A stretch of 64,000 nt of DNA from Oceanospirillum linum (GCF_001995095.2 NZ_MTSD02000001.1:372001-436000); one strand, 5' to 3'. Shown: positions 1-10,707, counted from the stretch's first letter. Notes: generated from the sequence alone by a model not told the origin. Translations and numbers: made by a program.

Positions 1-122
1 CCCAGGGCAGCTTCTACTTTCTTCGAAACGGCCAGGAAGGTACACATACCCAGGAAGAAAGCCAGGGCCATGTTTTCTACAAACATCGCCTTAACCAAAA
101 GGCTTAAGTAGTATTCAAACAT
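1..122 (-). CDS. nqrE: Na+-translocating NADH:quinone reductase subunit E (N-terminal fragment)
   Basis: Only the first 40 or so codons lie in the window; the gene runs off the left edge. The visible protein begins [20 protein letters not shown] and continues into the [14 protein letters not shown] segment typical of the first membrane helix of NqrE. NqrE is a hydrophobic inner-membrane subunit of the Na+-pumping NQR complex and, with NqrD, forms the core that binds an intramembrane Fe-S centre (family knowledge). Its ATG overlaps the nqrD stop codon by one base (TAATG), so translation is probably coupled. nqrF would be expected just beyond the edge. Confidence 0.93.
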   Translation of the reverse strand, partial: MFEYYLSLLVKAMFVENMALAFFLGMCTFLAVSKKVEAAL

Positions 123-787
123 TATACGGCCTCCTTAGCCTGAGTATTAGGAGCGATCTTAAACTCAGCCACTTCATTCTGAGACGGCTGCCAGGTACGG
201 ATCAGCCAGATAAAGCCCGCAATGATAAAGAAAGCGGAAGGTGGCAGCAGCATCATGCCGTTAGGCAAATACCAGCCTCCATCGTTAATCTTTTCAAGAA
301 TCTGGATACCGAACAGGCTACCGGAGCCAAACAGTTCACGAACAAAACCAACGAACAGCAGAACCACAGTGTAGCCCAGGCCATTACCGATACCGTCGAT
401 GAAGCTCATCACAGGACCGTTTTTCATCGCGTATGCTTCAGCACGACCCATTACGATACAGTTGGTAATAATCAGTCCCACAAATACTGATAGCTGCTTA
501 CTGGTTTCATAAGCGTAGGCCTTCAGTACCTGGTCAACGACGATTACCAAGGATGCAATAATCGTCATCTGCACAATAATACGAATGCTGTTTGGGATCT
601 GATTACGAATCATCGAGATAAACATACTCGAGAACGCGGTCACCAGAGATACAGCTGCACCCATCACCAAGGCAGTGCCCAAGTTGGTCGTTACCGCCAG
701 AGCGGAACAAATACCCAGAATCTGCAAGGCAATTGGGTTGTTAGCGAAAATAGGGCTTACCAGAACACCCTTTGGAGCATCAGCCAT
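122..787 (-). CDS. nqrD: Na+-translocating NADH:quinone reductase subunit D
   Basis: This 221-residue membrane protein has the length and sequence of NqrD, including the [20 protein letters not shown] opening and the [11 protein letters not shown] segment, with about six predicted hydrophobic helices. It is an integral subunit of the respiratory NQR complex, which moves electrons from NADH to ubiquinone and exports Na+. An AAGGAG ribosome site lies seven bases before the ATG. It sits two bases after nqrC and overlaps nqrE by one base, inside the nqrABCDE order. Confidence 0.96.
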   Translation of the reverse strand: MADAPKGVLVSPIFANNPIALQILGICSALAVTTNLGTALVMGAAVSLVTAFSSMFISMIRNQIPNSIRIIVQMTIIASLVIVVDQVLKAYAYETSKQLSVFVGLIITNCIVMGRAEAYAMKNGPVMSFIDGIGNGLGYTVVLLFVGFVRELFGSGSLFGIQILEKINDGGWYLPNGMMLLPPSAFFIIAGFIWLIRTWQPSQNEVAEFKIAPNTQAKEAV

Positions 788-789
788 CT

Positions 790-1569
790 TTATACTCCTT
801 CCTTACGAATTTTGCTGAGGTAAGGACCAAAGCCCTCACTGCCGACCCAGTATTTAACCAGGTTACTTACACCACGACTGGTCAGAGTTGCACCAGACAG
901 GCCGTCAACTTTGTGTTCTGCATTGGCAGTACCTTCATCAACGGAACCTTTGATCACTTCGATCACAGGCGTCATGCTGCTGCCTTCAAACACTTTTTTG
1001 CCCGGCCAGATCGCTTTCCACTTAGGGTTATCAACTTCACCACCCAGTCCCGGAGTTTCCGCGTGCTGGTAGAAGCCAAGCCCAACGACAGTGTTAGCGT
1101 CAGCTTCCAGAGCTAAAAAGCCATGCAGTGTTGACCATAGGCCATAACCACGTACTGGTAGAATAATACGGTCAAGCTGACCGTCCTTCTCAACCAGATA
1201 TACCGTAGCGAACTGCTCACGGCGCTTAATGCTGGCAATATCTTCACTGTTAGACAGTGCTTTAGACATAGCAGGGTCTTTAGCCGCCTTCAGCTGGTCG
1301 TAAGTTTCAGCGTTGACTTCGTCCGTATACTCACCTGTATTCAGGTTTACCACACGAGGAGTAATCTGAGCGTACAGTTCATCTACGGATTTACCTGGTT
1401 CCAACAGACCGGCTGCAGCCAGAATATTAGATTTACGGTCCAGGTCTTTATTTTCCTGCTGTTGTGCTTTGAAAATAACCGCTGCGCCGGAAACAATCAC
1501 GGAGCAGACGATACACAGCAGTAACGCTACGGTAAGCGTTTTCTTGATGGAATCGTTGCTACTAGACAT
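790..1569 (-). CDS. nqrC: Na+-translocating NADH:quinone reductase subunit C
   Basis: NqrC of 259 residues: one N-terminal transmembrane helix (about residues 10-33) followed by a periplasmic FMN-binding domain. The flavin attachment motif SGAT is present at residues 225-228, with T228 the expected site of the phosphoester-linked FMN. The subunit passes electrons within the NQR complex. Its start codon lies inside the end of nqrB (eight-base overlap) and is preceded by GGAGAATG, so expression is coupled to nqrB. Confidence 0.96.
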   Translation of the reverse strand: MSSSNDSIKKTLTVALLLCIVCSVIVSGAAVIFKAQQQENKDLDRKSNILAAAGLLEPGKSVDELYAQITPRVVNLNTGEYTDEVNAETYDQLKAAKDPAMSKALSNSEDIASIKRREQFATVYLVEKDGQLDRIILPVRGYGLWSTLHGFLALEADANTVVGLGFYQHAETPGLGGEVDNPKWKAIWPGKKVFEGSSMTPVIEVIKGSVDEGTANAEHKVDGLSGATLTSRGVSNLVKYWVGSEGFGPYLSKIRKEGV

Positions 1570-2764
1570 TGCGCATCATTCTCCGTTTGATATTGGCCTG
1601 AACCACAAAGTGGTCGATAAACGGTGCAAACAGGTTCGCAAACAGAATCGCCAACATGATCCCTTCAGGGAATGCTGGGTTGATCACCCGAATCATTACG
1701 GTCATAACACCGATCAGAATACCGAACCAGAACTTGCCTGTATTCGTCATAGAGGCAGACACAGGGTCAGTCGCCATGAAGAACATACCAAAGGCCAGAC
1801 CACCCAGGGTCAGATGCCAGTACCAAGGCAGCGCAAACATAGGGTTTGTGTCAGAACCGATAGCATTCAGAAGAGAACTCAGAGCAAACATACCGACAAA
1901 CACACCCAGCACAATACGCCAGGATGCAATCTTGGTTGCCAGCAGCACAGCACCGCCGATCATAATTGCTAAAGTCGATGTCTCACCCATAGAGCCCGGC
2001 ATAACACCGGTGAAAGAATCCCACCAGGTCAGCGTCTCTGTCAGACCCGCCATACCGTCAGCGGCAGCAACACCCAGAGCCGTTGCTCCAGTATAGCCAT
2101 CCACCGCAGTCCATACCGCGTCGCCGGAGATTTGAGCCGGATAAGCAAAGTACAGGAAAGCACGACCTGCCAAAGCAGGGTTAAGGAAGTTCTTACCTGT
2201 ACCGCCAAAGATCTCTTTAGCAACAACCACACCGAAAGTAATACCCAGTGCAACCTGCCACAGAGGGATAGTTGCGGGCAGAGTCAGTGCGAACAGGATA
2301 GAGGTAACGAAGAAACCTTCGTTCACTTCGTGGCCACGCTTCATCGCGAACAGCACTTCCCAGAAACCACCGACAATAAAGGTCACGGCATAAACAGGCA
2401 GGAAGTACATCGCACCGTGGATCATGTTGTCCCACAGGCTTGCAGGGTCATAGCCAGCAAAAAGACTGATCAGACCACCACGCCAGCCTTCAGCCGCCAT
2501 AAGACCGGTTTCAGCCATCGCCATATTTGCGTGGTAACCCACATTCCACATTCCGAAGAACATCGCAGGGAAGGTACACATCCATACGGTGATCATCATA
2601 CGTTTCAGGTCAACGCCGTCACGTACGTGAGCTGTGTGCTTAGTTGTAGAACCCGGAGAGTAAAAGATGGTATCGACGGCTTCATACAGCGCATACCAGT
2701 TCTCGTACTTACCACCTTTGTGGAAGTGAGGTTCCATATTATCAAGGATTTTACGCAGACCCAT
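1562..2764 (-). CDS. nqrB: Na+-translocating NADH:quinone reductase subunit B
   Basis: NqrB is the largest membrane subunit (400 residues here, about ten helices) and carries covalent FMN and riboflavin in the Na+ translocation path. The FMN-attachment motif reads GYTGAT, making T228 the expected flavin-linked residue. The N-terminal [11 protein letters not shown] segment is characteristic of the family. The ATG is preceded by GGAGGGGGCATA and overlaps the nqrA stop by one base (TAATG). Confidence 0.97.
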   Translation of the reverse strand: MGLRKILDNMEPHFHKGGKYENWYALYEAVDTIFYSPGSTTKHTAHVRDGVDLKRMMITVWMCTFPAMFFGMWNVGYHANMAMAETGLMAAEGWRGGLISLFAGYDPASLWDNMIHGAMYFLPVYAVTFIVGGFWEVLFAMKRGHEVNEGFFVTSILFALTLPATIPLWQVALGITFGVVVAKEIFGGTGKNFLNPALAGRAFLYFAYPAQISGDAVWTAVDGYTGATALGVAAADGMAGLTETLTWWDSFTGVMPGSMGETSTLAIMIGGAVLLATKIASWRIVLGVFVGMFALSSLLNAIGSDTNPMFALPWYWHLTLGGLAFGMFFMATDPVSASMTNTGKFWFGILIGVMTVMIRVINPAFPEGIMLAILFANLFAPFIDHFVVQANIKRRMMRNV

Positions 2765-4116
2765 TATGCCCCCTCCTTCTCAATCGTGGTCAGATTGTTG
2801 CGCAGGAGAGGACCATACTCGTACTTACCCGGGCAAACATAGGTGCACAGAGCAAGATCTTCTTCGTCCAGCTCAAGACAGCCTAACTGCATTGCAGTTT
2901 CGATATCACCAACGATCAGTGCACGCAGCAACTGAGTTGGCAGAATATCCAGAGGCATAACACGCTCGTAAGAACCTACAGGAACCATGGCGCGCTCACT
3001 ACCGTTTGTATTGGTAGATGGTGCATAGTTCTTCAGGCCAAACAGTTTGGAAACATAAATATTCAGCATGGAGTGCTTGTTCGCACCCGGCGACAACCAA
3101 CCCATAAAGTCACGCTCAGTGCCTTCTTTCAGTACGCTGACCTGTGTGTGGTAACGTCCAAGGAAAGAGTAAGGACCTTTAGCCGTTGTTCCGCCAAACA
3201 CGGAGCCAGAAATCAGGCGCACTGAATCACGGTCTGCGATGTCCGCACCACATACATCTTCCAGAGAGGCGCCCAGGCGAGTCTTAACCAAACGAGGGTT
3301 TTTAACTTCAGGGCCGCCCAGAGCGATGACACGGGAAACATTCAGCGTCCCTGTCAGAAACAGCTGACCAAAGGCTACAACATCCTGGTAACCAATCGTC
3401 CAAACTGTTTTGCCAGAGCTTACAGGATCTAAGTAGTGGATATGAGTTCCAGCCAAACCTGCAGGGTGAGGGCCTGCAAACTCTTCAACCACAACCTGGC
3501 CACTGTTTTGAGCCGGTACAGAAGCACCTGCCGCTTTACAGACAAAAACCTTACCATCAGTAAGGCGCGCCAAAACATCCAGTCCAGCCTGAAAATCCGC
3601 TTCCTGTCCTTTAAGAACAGCCACAGGGTCAGCCGCCAGAGGATTCGTATCCATTGCCGTAACGAAAATGGAATTTGGCGTGCTTTCCAAAGCAGGAACA
3701 CGGCTGAACGGACGAGTACGTAGCGCAGTCCACAGACCGGACTCAACCAGCTGCTCCTGAACCTTTGTACGCTCCACCGATGACAGTTCACTCTGACTAT
3801 ATTGAGTAAACTGAACACTTTCTTCCTGCTCGGCAACTTTAATGACCACAGACTGAAGAATACGACGCTCACCGCGGTTAACTGCTACAACCTCACCAGC
3901 AGCAGGAGCCGTATATTTCACGCCCGGGGTCTTTTTATCACTGAAGAGCTCTTGACCCAGCTTAACCTGATCGCCGACTTTCACCGCCATTGTAGGCTTC
4001 ATACCCACATAGTCAGTGCCAATCACAGCGACCGTACGTGCCTGAGCAGCATCTTCGATGCTTTGCTTAGGTACGCCGGCTATAGGCAGATCAAGGCCAC
4101 GTTTGATTTTTATCAT
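2764..4116 (-). CDS. nqrA: Na+-translocating NADH:quinone reductase subunit A
   Basis: First gene of the nqr operon, 450 residues, cytoplasmic and without transmembrane helices. It begins [18 protein letters not shown], as NqrA proteins do, followed by a barrel-sandwich/RnfC-like domain ([27 protein letters not shown]) and an SLBB-like region. NqrA is implicated in ubiquinone binding in the NQR complex. No strong ribosome site is visible before the ATG; a long leader lies upstream, with a TATAAT box about 175 bases away. Confidence 0.96.
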   Translation of the reverse strand: MIKIKRGLDLPIAGVPKQSIEDAAQARTVAVIGTDYVGMKPTMAVKVGDQVKLGQELFSDKKTPGVKYTAPAAGEVVAVNRGERRILQSVVIKVAEQEESVQFTQYSQSELSSVERTKVQEQLVESGLWTALRTRPFSRVPALESTPNSIFVTAMDTNPLAADPVAVLKGQEADFQAGLDVLARLTDGKVFVCKAAGASVPAQNSGQVVVEEFAGPHPAGLAGTHIHYLDPVSSGKTVWTIGYQDVVAFGQLFLTGTLNVSRVIALGGPEVKNPRLVKTRLGASLEDVCGADIADRDSVRLISGSVFGGTTAKGPYSFLGRYHTQVSVLKEGTERDFMGWLSPGANKHSMLNIYVSKLFGLKNYAPSTNTNGSERAMVPVGSYERVMPLDILPTQLLRALIVGDIETAMQLGCLELDEEDLALCTYVCPGKYEYGPLLRNNLTTIEKEGA

Positions 4117-4289
4117 ACGTCTCGCCCAATCACTTAGTTATTTTTTAAAGGTAAAGCTTAGATAACCTGAGGCAACATGCTCCGATATGCTGAGAAGCAC
4201 CCTGCATCAGGTCGATAATTCTTATGGTCAGCTTGGCTGTTTTCGTAATCACAGGTCTGCCCACCCGGATCACGCCCAAAATCGAACAC

Positions 4290-4295
4290 ATTATA
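4290..4295 (-). promoter_or_regulatory. Candidate -10 box of the nqr operon
   Basis: Read on the minus strand this is a perfect TATAAT followed by GTG, about 175 bases upstream of the nqrA ATG. The matching -35 position (TGGTAA, 17-base spacer) is poor, so the assignment rests on the -10 box and on position. If correct, the nqr mRNA carries a leader of roughly 165 bases. Confidence 0.35.
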
Positions 4296-4467
4296 AAGAC
4301 CTGCCAGCCCCTTTACCACTCGACCTGCGACATTTTGCCACAACCTCGGCCCAACAAGCGCCTTAGTCTTAAGTGAATTTCGGTCATTTAGGGGGCAACG
4401 TCTGAAAATATCCGCCAATTACCGGATAGATAGCAGGAAAAATGTTTAATTTTCTTTTACTTAGGTG

Positions 4468-4496
4468 CAAAAAAGCCCACTCATTGAGTGGGCTTT
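4468..4496 (-). terminator. Rho-independent terminator of the GAPDH gene
   Basis: A GC-rich inverted repeat (GCCCACTC / GAGTGGGC) is followed on the minus strand by six T residues, about 45 bases past the GAPDH stop codon. This is a textbook intrinsic terminator separating GAPDH from nqr. Confidence 0.88.
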
Positions 4497-4538
4497 AATC
4501 ATATCCGACTCAAAGGCCGGATAAGCATTTTCAGCGGA

Positions 4539-5987
4539 TCAACGCGCCGGGAAATGCTGGAAGTGCACGTTAGAGATCTGCTGCAGAATACGTACAACCT
4601 GGCAGCTATAACCAAATTCATTATCGTACCAAACATACAGAACAGCCTGCTTGCCATTCACGATGGTTGCCTCACCATCTACAATCCCTGCATGACGGTT
4701 GCCAACGAAGTCGGAAGAAACCACTTCAGGAGACTGAACAAAGTCGATCTGCTTCTGGATAGATGAGTGCAATGACGCATCACGCAGGTAATCGTTAACG
4801 TCCTCCACAGACGTCTCTTTACCCAAGGTCAGATTAAGGATCGCCATTGATACGTTAGGTGTTGGAACCCGGATCGCATTACCGGTCAGCTTACCTTTCA
4901 GAGAAGGCAATGCTTTAGCGGCAGCAGATGCCGCGCCAGTTTCGGTAATTACCATATTCAATGGTGCCGAACGGCCACGACGTTTCGCTTTATGGAAGTT
5001 GTCAATCAGGTTCTGATCGTTAGTAAATGCATGAACCGTTTCAACATGGCCATGCTCAATGCCATATTTATCTTCGATCGCCTTCAGAACAGGTACGATG
5101 GCGTTAGTTGTACAGGATGCAGCCGAAAGAATCTTATCGCCTTCTTCGATCACATCACTGTTAATACCATGCACAATATTCTTGATATCACCTTTACCAG
5201 GCGCTGTCAGCAGAACCCGGGATGCGCCTTTACAGTTCAGGTGCTGGCCCAGACCGGTTTCATCACGCCACATACCCGTGTTATCAACGACAATCGCATC
5301 GTTAATACCGTAAGTTGTATAATCAACTTCAGCTGGCGAGTTCGCATAGATCATCTGAACGTAATTACCATTAATGATCAGCGCTTTTGCTTCTTCATCA
5401 ACAGAAATTGTACCCTGGAAAGAGCCATGCACAGAATCGCGACGCAGTAAACTTGCACGCTTCTGCAGATCACCTTCCTTACCGCCCCGAACAACAATGG
5501 CACGCAGGCGCAACTTATTACCGCCACCCGCTTTCTCAACCAGGATACGCGCCAGCAAGCGGCCAATACGACCAAAACCATAAAGCACAACGTCTTTATA
5601 GCCATCTTCGCCATTATCCTGATATTTACCTACGGCTGTATCCAGCTCTTTGCGCAGGAAAGCTTCCAGATCACTACCGCCTTCGTTCTTGAACTTAACA
5701 GCCAGCTTGCCAATATCAACGTGAGCGGGGCCCATGTCCATACCTGCCATCGCTTCCAGAATAGGATGCGTATCACGAACTGACAGCTCAGTACCCTCAA
5801 CCTGGCGAACAAAGCGGTGATCTTTCAGGATGCGGATAACCGACTGGTTGACCATCGCGCGGCCATACAGTGAAGTCACTACATTGTTTTTACGATACAG
5901 CTGACCGATCAGCGGGATCATACCTTCAGCCAGAGCTTCACGCTCCTGCCAATCCTGGAAACAGCTATCTAACATATCTTGACTCAC
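4539..5987 (-). CDS. gap: Glyceraldehyde-3-phosphate dehydrogenase, long form with N-terminal extension
   Basis: NAD(P)-dependent GAPDH of glycolysis/gluconeogenesis. The Rossmann motif GFGRIGR and the catalytic SCTTN cysteine motif (about 155 residues later) are both present, as is a conserved WYDNEFGYS segment near the C-terminus. The Rossmann fold starts only about 130 residues in, so there is a large helical N-terminal extension (EGMIPLIGQLYRKNNVV...). Such long GAPDHs occur next to mfd and nqr in pseudomonads and relatives. The frame is open to a GTG at 5999, but the GTG at 5987 is better: it has GTGAGG six bases upstream and gives MSQDMLDSCF, about 482 residues. Divergent from mfd. Confidence 0.9.
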   Translation of the reverse strand: MSQDMLDSCFQDWQEREALAEGMIPLIGQLYRKNNVVTSLYGRAMVNQSVIRILKDHRFVRQVEGTELSVRDTHPILEAMAGMDMGPAHVDIGKLAVKFKNEGGSDLEAFLRKELDTAVGKYQDNGEDGYKDVVLYGFGRIGRLLARILVEKAGGGNKLRLRAIVVRGGKEGDLQKRASLLRRDSVHGSFQGTISVDEEAKALIINGNYVQMIYANSPAEVDYTTYGINDAIVVDNTGMWRDETGLGQHLNCKGASRVLLTAPGKGDIKNIVHGINSDVIEEGDKILSAASCTTNAIVPVLKAIEDKYGIEHGHVETVHAFTNDQNLIDNFHKAKRRGRSAPLNMVITETGAASAAAKALPSLKGKLTGNAIRVPTPNVSMAILNLTLGKETSVEDVNDYLRDASLHSSIQKQIDFVQSPEVVSSDFVGNRHAGIVDGEATIVNGKQAVLYVWYDNEFGYSCQVVRILQQISNVHFQHFPAR

Positions 5988-6236
5988 GGGCGGCCTCACT
6001 TTAAATCAAAAAAAATCTCAACCGAAAATGCGGGCGTATTATGAAAGCAGAATGCCCAAAGGGCAAATTTAAACGCCGGTTTTACGGCCAAAGTCTATTT
6101 CACAGCCAGATTAAAGCATTACATATTAAACTTATCGGTTTAAATCCTGGATTTGTACGCTTTACATTCATGTACACCGCCTTAGACTTATCGTCTTTTC
6201 TGTCCCCAAGACATTTTATACAGCTACGGACCAGAC

Positions 6237-9200
6237 ATGATGCAACTGCAGCTCAAGCCTCAAACAGTTCCCGTTAAGCCCGGCGATACCCGTCACTGGG
6301 GAAACCTACCCGGGAACGCCCGCGCACTTATTATCAGTGAGCTGGCAAGCCAGCAGGACCGCCTGCTGTTTGTGGTGACTCAAAGCCAAAGCGATGCAGA
6401 GCAGCTGGCAGAGCTACTTGAATTCTTTTTACCGGATGAGCTACCGGTACTTCGCCTGCCTGACTGGGAAACATTACCCTACGATGCATTCTCCCCCCAT
6501 CAGGATATTATCTCAGAGCGTCTGAAAGTACTGCTTCAGCTACCTCAACTGAAAAAAGGTGTCCTGGTGGCGCCGGCCTCAACCTTGATGCAACGGCTGG
6601 CCCCGGAAAGCTATATCAGTGGTTCGACATTTCTCCTGGAAACAGGCCAGTCCTTTAATGCTCAGTCCATGAGTCGCCAGCTGGAACAAGCGGGCTACCA
6701 CTGTGTTGACAATGTCTACAGCCATGGCGAATACGCAATCCGTGGCGCCCTGATGGATATCTTTCCAATGGGCAGTGATCAACCGATCCGCATCGATCTG
6801 TTTGATGATGAAATCGATACTCTGCGTACATTTGATCCCGAAACTCAGCGCTCTCAGGAAAAAACTGATCAGATACGCATTCTGCCCGCCACAGAATATC
6901 CCCTGGACAATAGCGGAAAAACCCAGTTTAAAATCGCTTTTCAGGAGCAGTTTGATATCGATTTCCGCCAGTGCCCTCTCTATCAGGATGTCAGCAAAGG
7001 CATACCCTCACCAGGCCTGGAATACTATTTACCACTGTTTTTTGAGCAAACCGCCGACCTTTTCAGCTACCTGCCGGACAACACCCTGCTGGTGAGTCAC
7101 AGCAATACTGAAGAAGCCGCCGAACACTTTTGGACAGAGGTAGAGCGCCGTTACGAAGATCGCCGTTACGATATCCAGCGCCCGATTCTTCCTCCTCCGC
7201 AGCTGTTTCTGCCGGTAAACCAACTGTTCAGTCGACTCAAAAGCTTTGCCCGTATTCAGCTACACACCGCTTCAATTGAAGAAAAAGCCGGGCGGATTAA
7301 CCTGCCGTTCAGCGAACCTGCTCAGCTTCCCATCGATGCTAAAAGCAATACACCGCTAAAACGGCTGCAGGACCATCTGGCCTGTACAGAAAAGAAGGTA
7401 CTTTTCTGCGCCGAATCTGCCGGTCGCCGCGAAGCGCTTCTGGAGCTGCTCGCTCGTATTCATTGCACACCAACCGGTTTTGATAACTGGCAAGCGTTTA
7501 CTTCAGCTCCACCCGAGAGCAAACTGGCTATCGCCGTTGCTCCACTTCTGGAGGGCATCACCTGTGAAAACCCCGCTTTTGAGCTGATCAGTGAAAGCCA
7601 ACTGTTTGGCCAACGGGTTTTCCAGAGTCGACGCCGCCAGAAAGCAACCGATATTGGCGAGTACACAATACGCAGCCTGACCGAGCTACAGGAGGGCGCA
7701 CCTGTTGTACATATCGATCACGGGGTTGGCCGCTACCTGGGTTTGCAGGTGCTGGATATTGACCAACAAAAAGCTGAATTTCTGACCCTGGAATATGCCG
7801 ATGGCGCCAAGCTTTACGTTCCTGTCAGCTCACTACATCTGATCTCCCGCTATTCCGGAGCCGGCGATGACCACGCCCCTCTGCATAAACTGGGCACAGA
7901 ACAGTGGGAAAAAGCCAAACGTAAAACCGCTGAAAAAATCCGTGATACCGCAGCCGAACTGTTGGATATCTACGCCCGTCGGGCTGCCCGAAAAGGCTTT
8001 AAACATGATGACCCGGATCACTCCTATGAAGCCTTCTCAGCGGGCTTCCCTTTTGAAGAAACACCGGATCAGATGATGGCGATCAACGCCGTGATTCAGG
8101 ACATGACCTCACCCCAGCCAATGGATCGTGTTATTTGCGGTGATGTGGGGTTCGGTAAAACTGAAGTTGCTATGCGGGCTACGTTTATGGCGGTTCAAAG
8201 TGGTAAGCAGGTAGCCATTCTGGTGCCCACAACCTTACTGGCGCAACAGCATTTTGAAAATTTCCGGGACCGCTTTGCCGACTGGCCGGTACAGGTGGAG
8301 GTGCTCTCCCGCTTCAAATCTGCCAAAGAACAGAAAGCAGTACTGGAAAATATGGGCAACGGCAAAGCAGATATTGTCATTGGTACCCATAAACTATTAC
8401 AGAAAGATACCCGCTTCGATGATCTCGGCCTATTAATTATTGACGAAGAGCACCGCTTTGGTGTTCAGCAGAAAGAAAAGCTCAAATCTCTGCGCTCTGA
8501 AATAGACATTCTTACCATGACAGCGACCCCCATTCCCCGGACATTGAATATGGCCATGTCCGGTATCCGGGATCTGTCGATTATCGCCACGCCTCCAGCC
8601 AAGCGACTTTCCGTGAAAACCTTTGTTCGCAAATATGACAAACCAACCATTAAAGAGGCGATACTGCGGGAGATTCTCCGGGGCGGTCAGCTCTACTTCC
8701 TGCATAACGACCTGAAAACCATCGAAAATGCGGCAGAAACGATTCGGGAGCTGGTACCAGAGGCCAGAGTCGGCGTTGCACACGGCCAGATGCCCGAGCG
8801 GCAACTGGAACAGCTGATGTCCGATTTCTATCACAAGCGTTTCAATGTACTGGTCTGCTCTACTATTATTGAAACCGGCATCGATATTCCCAGTGCCAAT
8901 ACCATCATTATTGAGCGGGCGGATAAGTTTGGTTTAGCTCAGCTGCACCAACTGCGGGGACGTGTCGGACGCTCACACCACCAGGCATACGCCTATTTGC
9001 TGACCCCGGAAGGCAAAAAACTAAGCAAAGATGCCGAAAAGAGACTGGATGCCATCGCCCTGGCAGATGATCTGGGCGCAGGCTTTACTCTGGCCACTCA
9101 TGATATGGAGATCCGCGGAGCGGGTGAGCTATTAGGTGAAGGTCAAAGTGGTCAGATGGAGCAGGTAGGCTACAGCCTCTATATGGAGATGCTGGATAAA

Positions 9201-9704
9201 GCGGTAAATGCCATCAAGCAGGGTAAAACTCCGGATCTCGATAAACCTCTGAATCAGGGTGCTGAAGTCAATCTGCGGATTCCGGCACTTATTCCCGATG
9301 AGTATCTGCCGGATGTACACACCCGACTGGTGATGTACAAACGAATTGCTAACGCTAAATCCAATCCTGAGTTAAAAGAGCTGCAGGTAGAGATGATCGA
9401 TCGCTTCGGCTTATTACCGGAGCCGGTTAAAAATCTATTCAATCAAACCCGACTTAAACTTCGTGCTGAAAGCCTGGGTATCAGCCGAATCGACTGCGGT
9501 GCTGAAAATGGTAGCCTTGAATTCTCCGCTGAAACTCAGGTAGAACCCCTCTCCATTGTTAAAATGGTACAATCAGCACCAAACCGGTATCGTCTTGATG
9601 GTGCAAGTAAATTACGCTTTACCGACCTTATGAACCAGCCAGAACGACGGTTCTCGGTGATAGAAACTCTGCTGTCAAAACTGTCACCTGAGAAGGCAGC
9701 CTAA
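6237..9704 (+). CDS. mfd: Transcription-repair coupling factor Mfd
   Basis: ATP-dependent DNA translocase that removes stalled RNA polymerase at lesions and recruits UvrA. The 1155-residue protein has the full domain order: UvrB-like N-terminal modules (about 1-350), the RNA-polymerase-interacting CarD/TRCF-like domain (about 485-550, IDHGVGRYLGLQVLDID), a RecG-like helicase core with Walker A GDVGFGKTEVA near residue 635 and DEEH near 735, and the C-terminal UvrA-masking TRCF domain. ATGATG at the start leaves two possible start codons. csiV follows one base after the stop, suggesting co-transcription. Confidence 0.97.
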   Translation: MMQLQLKPQTVPVKPGDTRHWGNLPGNARALIISELASQQDRLLFVVTQSQSDAEQLAELLEFFLPDELPVLRLPDWETLPYDAFSPHQDIISERLKVLLQLPQLKKGVLVAPASTLMQRLAPESYISGSTFLLETGQSFNAQSMSRQLEQAGYHCVDNVYSHGEYAIRGALMDIFPMGSDQPIRIDLFDDEIDTLRTFDPETQRSQEKTDQIRILPATEYPLDNSGKTQFKIAFQEQFDIDFRQCPLYQDVSKGIPSPGLEYYLPLFFEQTADLFSYLPDNTLLVSHSNTEEAAEHFWTEVERRYEDRRYDIQRPILPPPQLFLPVNQLFSRLKSFARIQLHTASIEEKAGRINLPFSEPAQLPIDAKSNTPLKRLQDHLACTEKKVLFCAESAGRREALLELLARIHCTPTGFDNWQAFTSAPPESKLAIAVAPLLEGITCENPAFELISESQLFGQRVFQSRRRQKATDIGEYTIRSLTELQEGAPVVHIDHGVGRYLGLQVLDIDQQKAEFLTLEYADGAKLYVPVSSLHLISRYSGAGDDHAPLHKLGTEQWEKAKRKTAEKIRDTAAELLDIYARRAARKGFKHDDPDHSYEAFSAGFPFEETPDQMMAINAVIQDMTSPQPMDRVICGDVGFGKTEVAMRATFMAVQSGKQVAILVPTTLLAQQHFENFRDRFADWPVQVEVLSRFKSAKEQKAVLENMGNGKADIVIGTHKLLQKDTRFDDLGLLIIDEEHRFGVQQKEKLKSLRSEIDILTMTATPIPRTLNMAMSGIRDLSIIATPPAKRLSVKTFVRKYDKPTIKEAILREILRGGQLYFLHNDLKTIENAAETIRELVPEARVGVAHGQMPERQLEQLMSDFYHKRFNVLVCSTIIETGIDIPSANTIIIERADKFGLAQLHQLRGRVGRSHHQAYAYLLTPEGKKLSKDAEKRLDAIALADDLGAGFTLATHDMEIRGAGELLGEGQSGQMEQVGYSLYMEMLDKAVNAIKQGKTPDLDKPLNQGAEVNLRIPALIPDEYLPDVHTRLVMYKRIANAKSNPELKELQVEMIDRFGLLPEPVKNLFNQTRLKLRAESLGISRIDCGAENGSLEFSAETQVEPLSIVKMVQSAPNRYRLDGASKLRFTDLMNQPERRFSVIETLLSKLSPEKAA

Positions 9705-9705
9705 A

Positions 9706-10695
9706 ATGAGAACAATTGACTCAATGATGCAAAGTAAAAAAAACAGAACATCTTTTCTTACATGGGGCCGCCAGACAGTAGAACGCGCAGCAAGCCTGTG
9801 CGTTCTGTCCACCACATTACTGGCGATGATGGTTGGCTCACCGGTATCAGCTGCAGATAGCACCACAGGCAAGCCAGCCCCACGTTACTACTCCGTAGAA
9901 ATGATTATCTTCAGCTATGAAGAGCAGGATGACACTTTATCGGAGCGTTGGCCGGAAAATATACAGGTCGAACTACCCACATCTTATTTGCAGCTTTACC
10001 GCCCTTCCGATATAACACCTGAGCTCCTCAGGGTCACTCAACAGGAAGTACAGACCCGTGTAAAAACCAATAGTCTGGGTGAAACTGAGCTGGTTGAAAC
10101 CCCTGTTGGAGTTGTCCCTCTCAACTCACAACAAAGGGCAGATATAAAAAACAATCGGCTGCCAAATCTCTTTTATATGCCGAAAAACAAGATGCAGCTG
10201 AATGCTCAGTATAACCGACTGAAACGACGCAGTAGCCTTCGGATTATGTATCATGAAGCCTGGAACATGCCGGTGTACGACCGGGAAAACAGCACACCCA
10301 TTCTGATACAGGGTGGAGAGCAGTTCGATAATCTGTTTGAGCTTGAGGGTAGTATCGAAATTTCTGTTGCCCGATACCTGCATCTGGATACCAATCTTTA
10401 CCTGAGAGAGTTTGAAGCCAATCACAACACTGATCAGGCTAACCCTGCAGACTTTAATGCGCGCCTGAGCCACCATGATAGCTCTGTATCGGTACTACAA
10501 CAGAACACTGCGACACCAAACCCATCCCTTGCTCTGTTGGGCTTCCGCCAGTACCGGGTAAATACGGTAATCCCTCTTAAGCAGTCACGCAGAATGCGCA
10601 GCCGTGACCTTCACTACATCGACAACCCACGATATGGCATTCTGATTCAACTGATGCCTTATGACCCGGAAGAAGAACCTCTCCCGTTACGGTAA
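9706..10695 (+). CDS. csiV: CsiV-family protein
   Basis: The 329-residue product has a hydrophobic segment at about residues 30-47 ending in VSAAD, consistent with a signal peptide, then the PRYYSVEMIIFSYEE opening of the CsiV family and the C-terminal RRMRSRDLHYIDNPRYGILI segment typical of it. CsiV was described in Shewanella as a partner of the lipoprotein LpoA that binds peptidoglycan and affects penicillin-binding-protein activity; the role here is by family. It lies immediately after mfd, a common neighbourhood in gammaproteobacteria. Starts at 9706 or at the ATGATG at 9724 are both possible; the second shortens the unusually long N-region before the signal helix. Confidence 0.8.
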   Translation: MRTIDSMMQSKKNRTSFLTWGRQTVERAASLCVLSTTLLAMMVGSPVSAADSTTGKPAPRYYSVEMIIFSYEEQDDTLSERWPENIQVELPTSYLQLYRPSDITPELLRVTQQEVQTRVKTNSLGETELVETPVGVVPLNSQQRADIKNNRLPNLFYMPKNKMQLNAQYNRLKRRSSLRIMYHEAWNMPVYDRENSTPILIQGGEQFDNLFELEGSIEISVARYLHLDTNLYLREFEANHNTDQANPADFNARLSHHDSSVSVLQQNTATPNPSLALLGFRQYRVNTVIPLKQSRRMRSRDLHYIDNPRYGILIQLMPYDPEEEPLPLR

Positions 10696-10707
10696 CACTC
10701 AGCGGCG

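Larger units (their letters stand above)
4117..4538. other. Intergenic region upstream of nqrA and downstream of the GAPDH gene
   Basis: About 420 bases lie between nqrA and the GAPDH gene, both on the minus strand. The part next to GAPDH holds that gene's terminator (4468-4496) and the middle holds a probable nqr -10 box (4290-4295). The rest has an open frame of 86 codons on the minus strand with no convincing ribosome site or protein-like features. I see no RNA gene or long repeat. Confidence 0.6.

Noticed and set aside
4158-4418. 86-codon frame on the minus strand upstream of nqrA
   Set aside because: No ribosome site, composition unlike the neighbouring proteins, and it covers the probable nqr -10 box; treated as chance.
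6041-6277. 78-codon plus-strand frame before mfd
   Set aside because: It overlaps the mfd start in another frame, has no ribosome site and no recognisable protein features.
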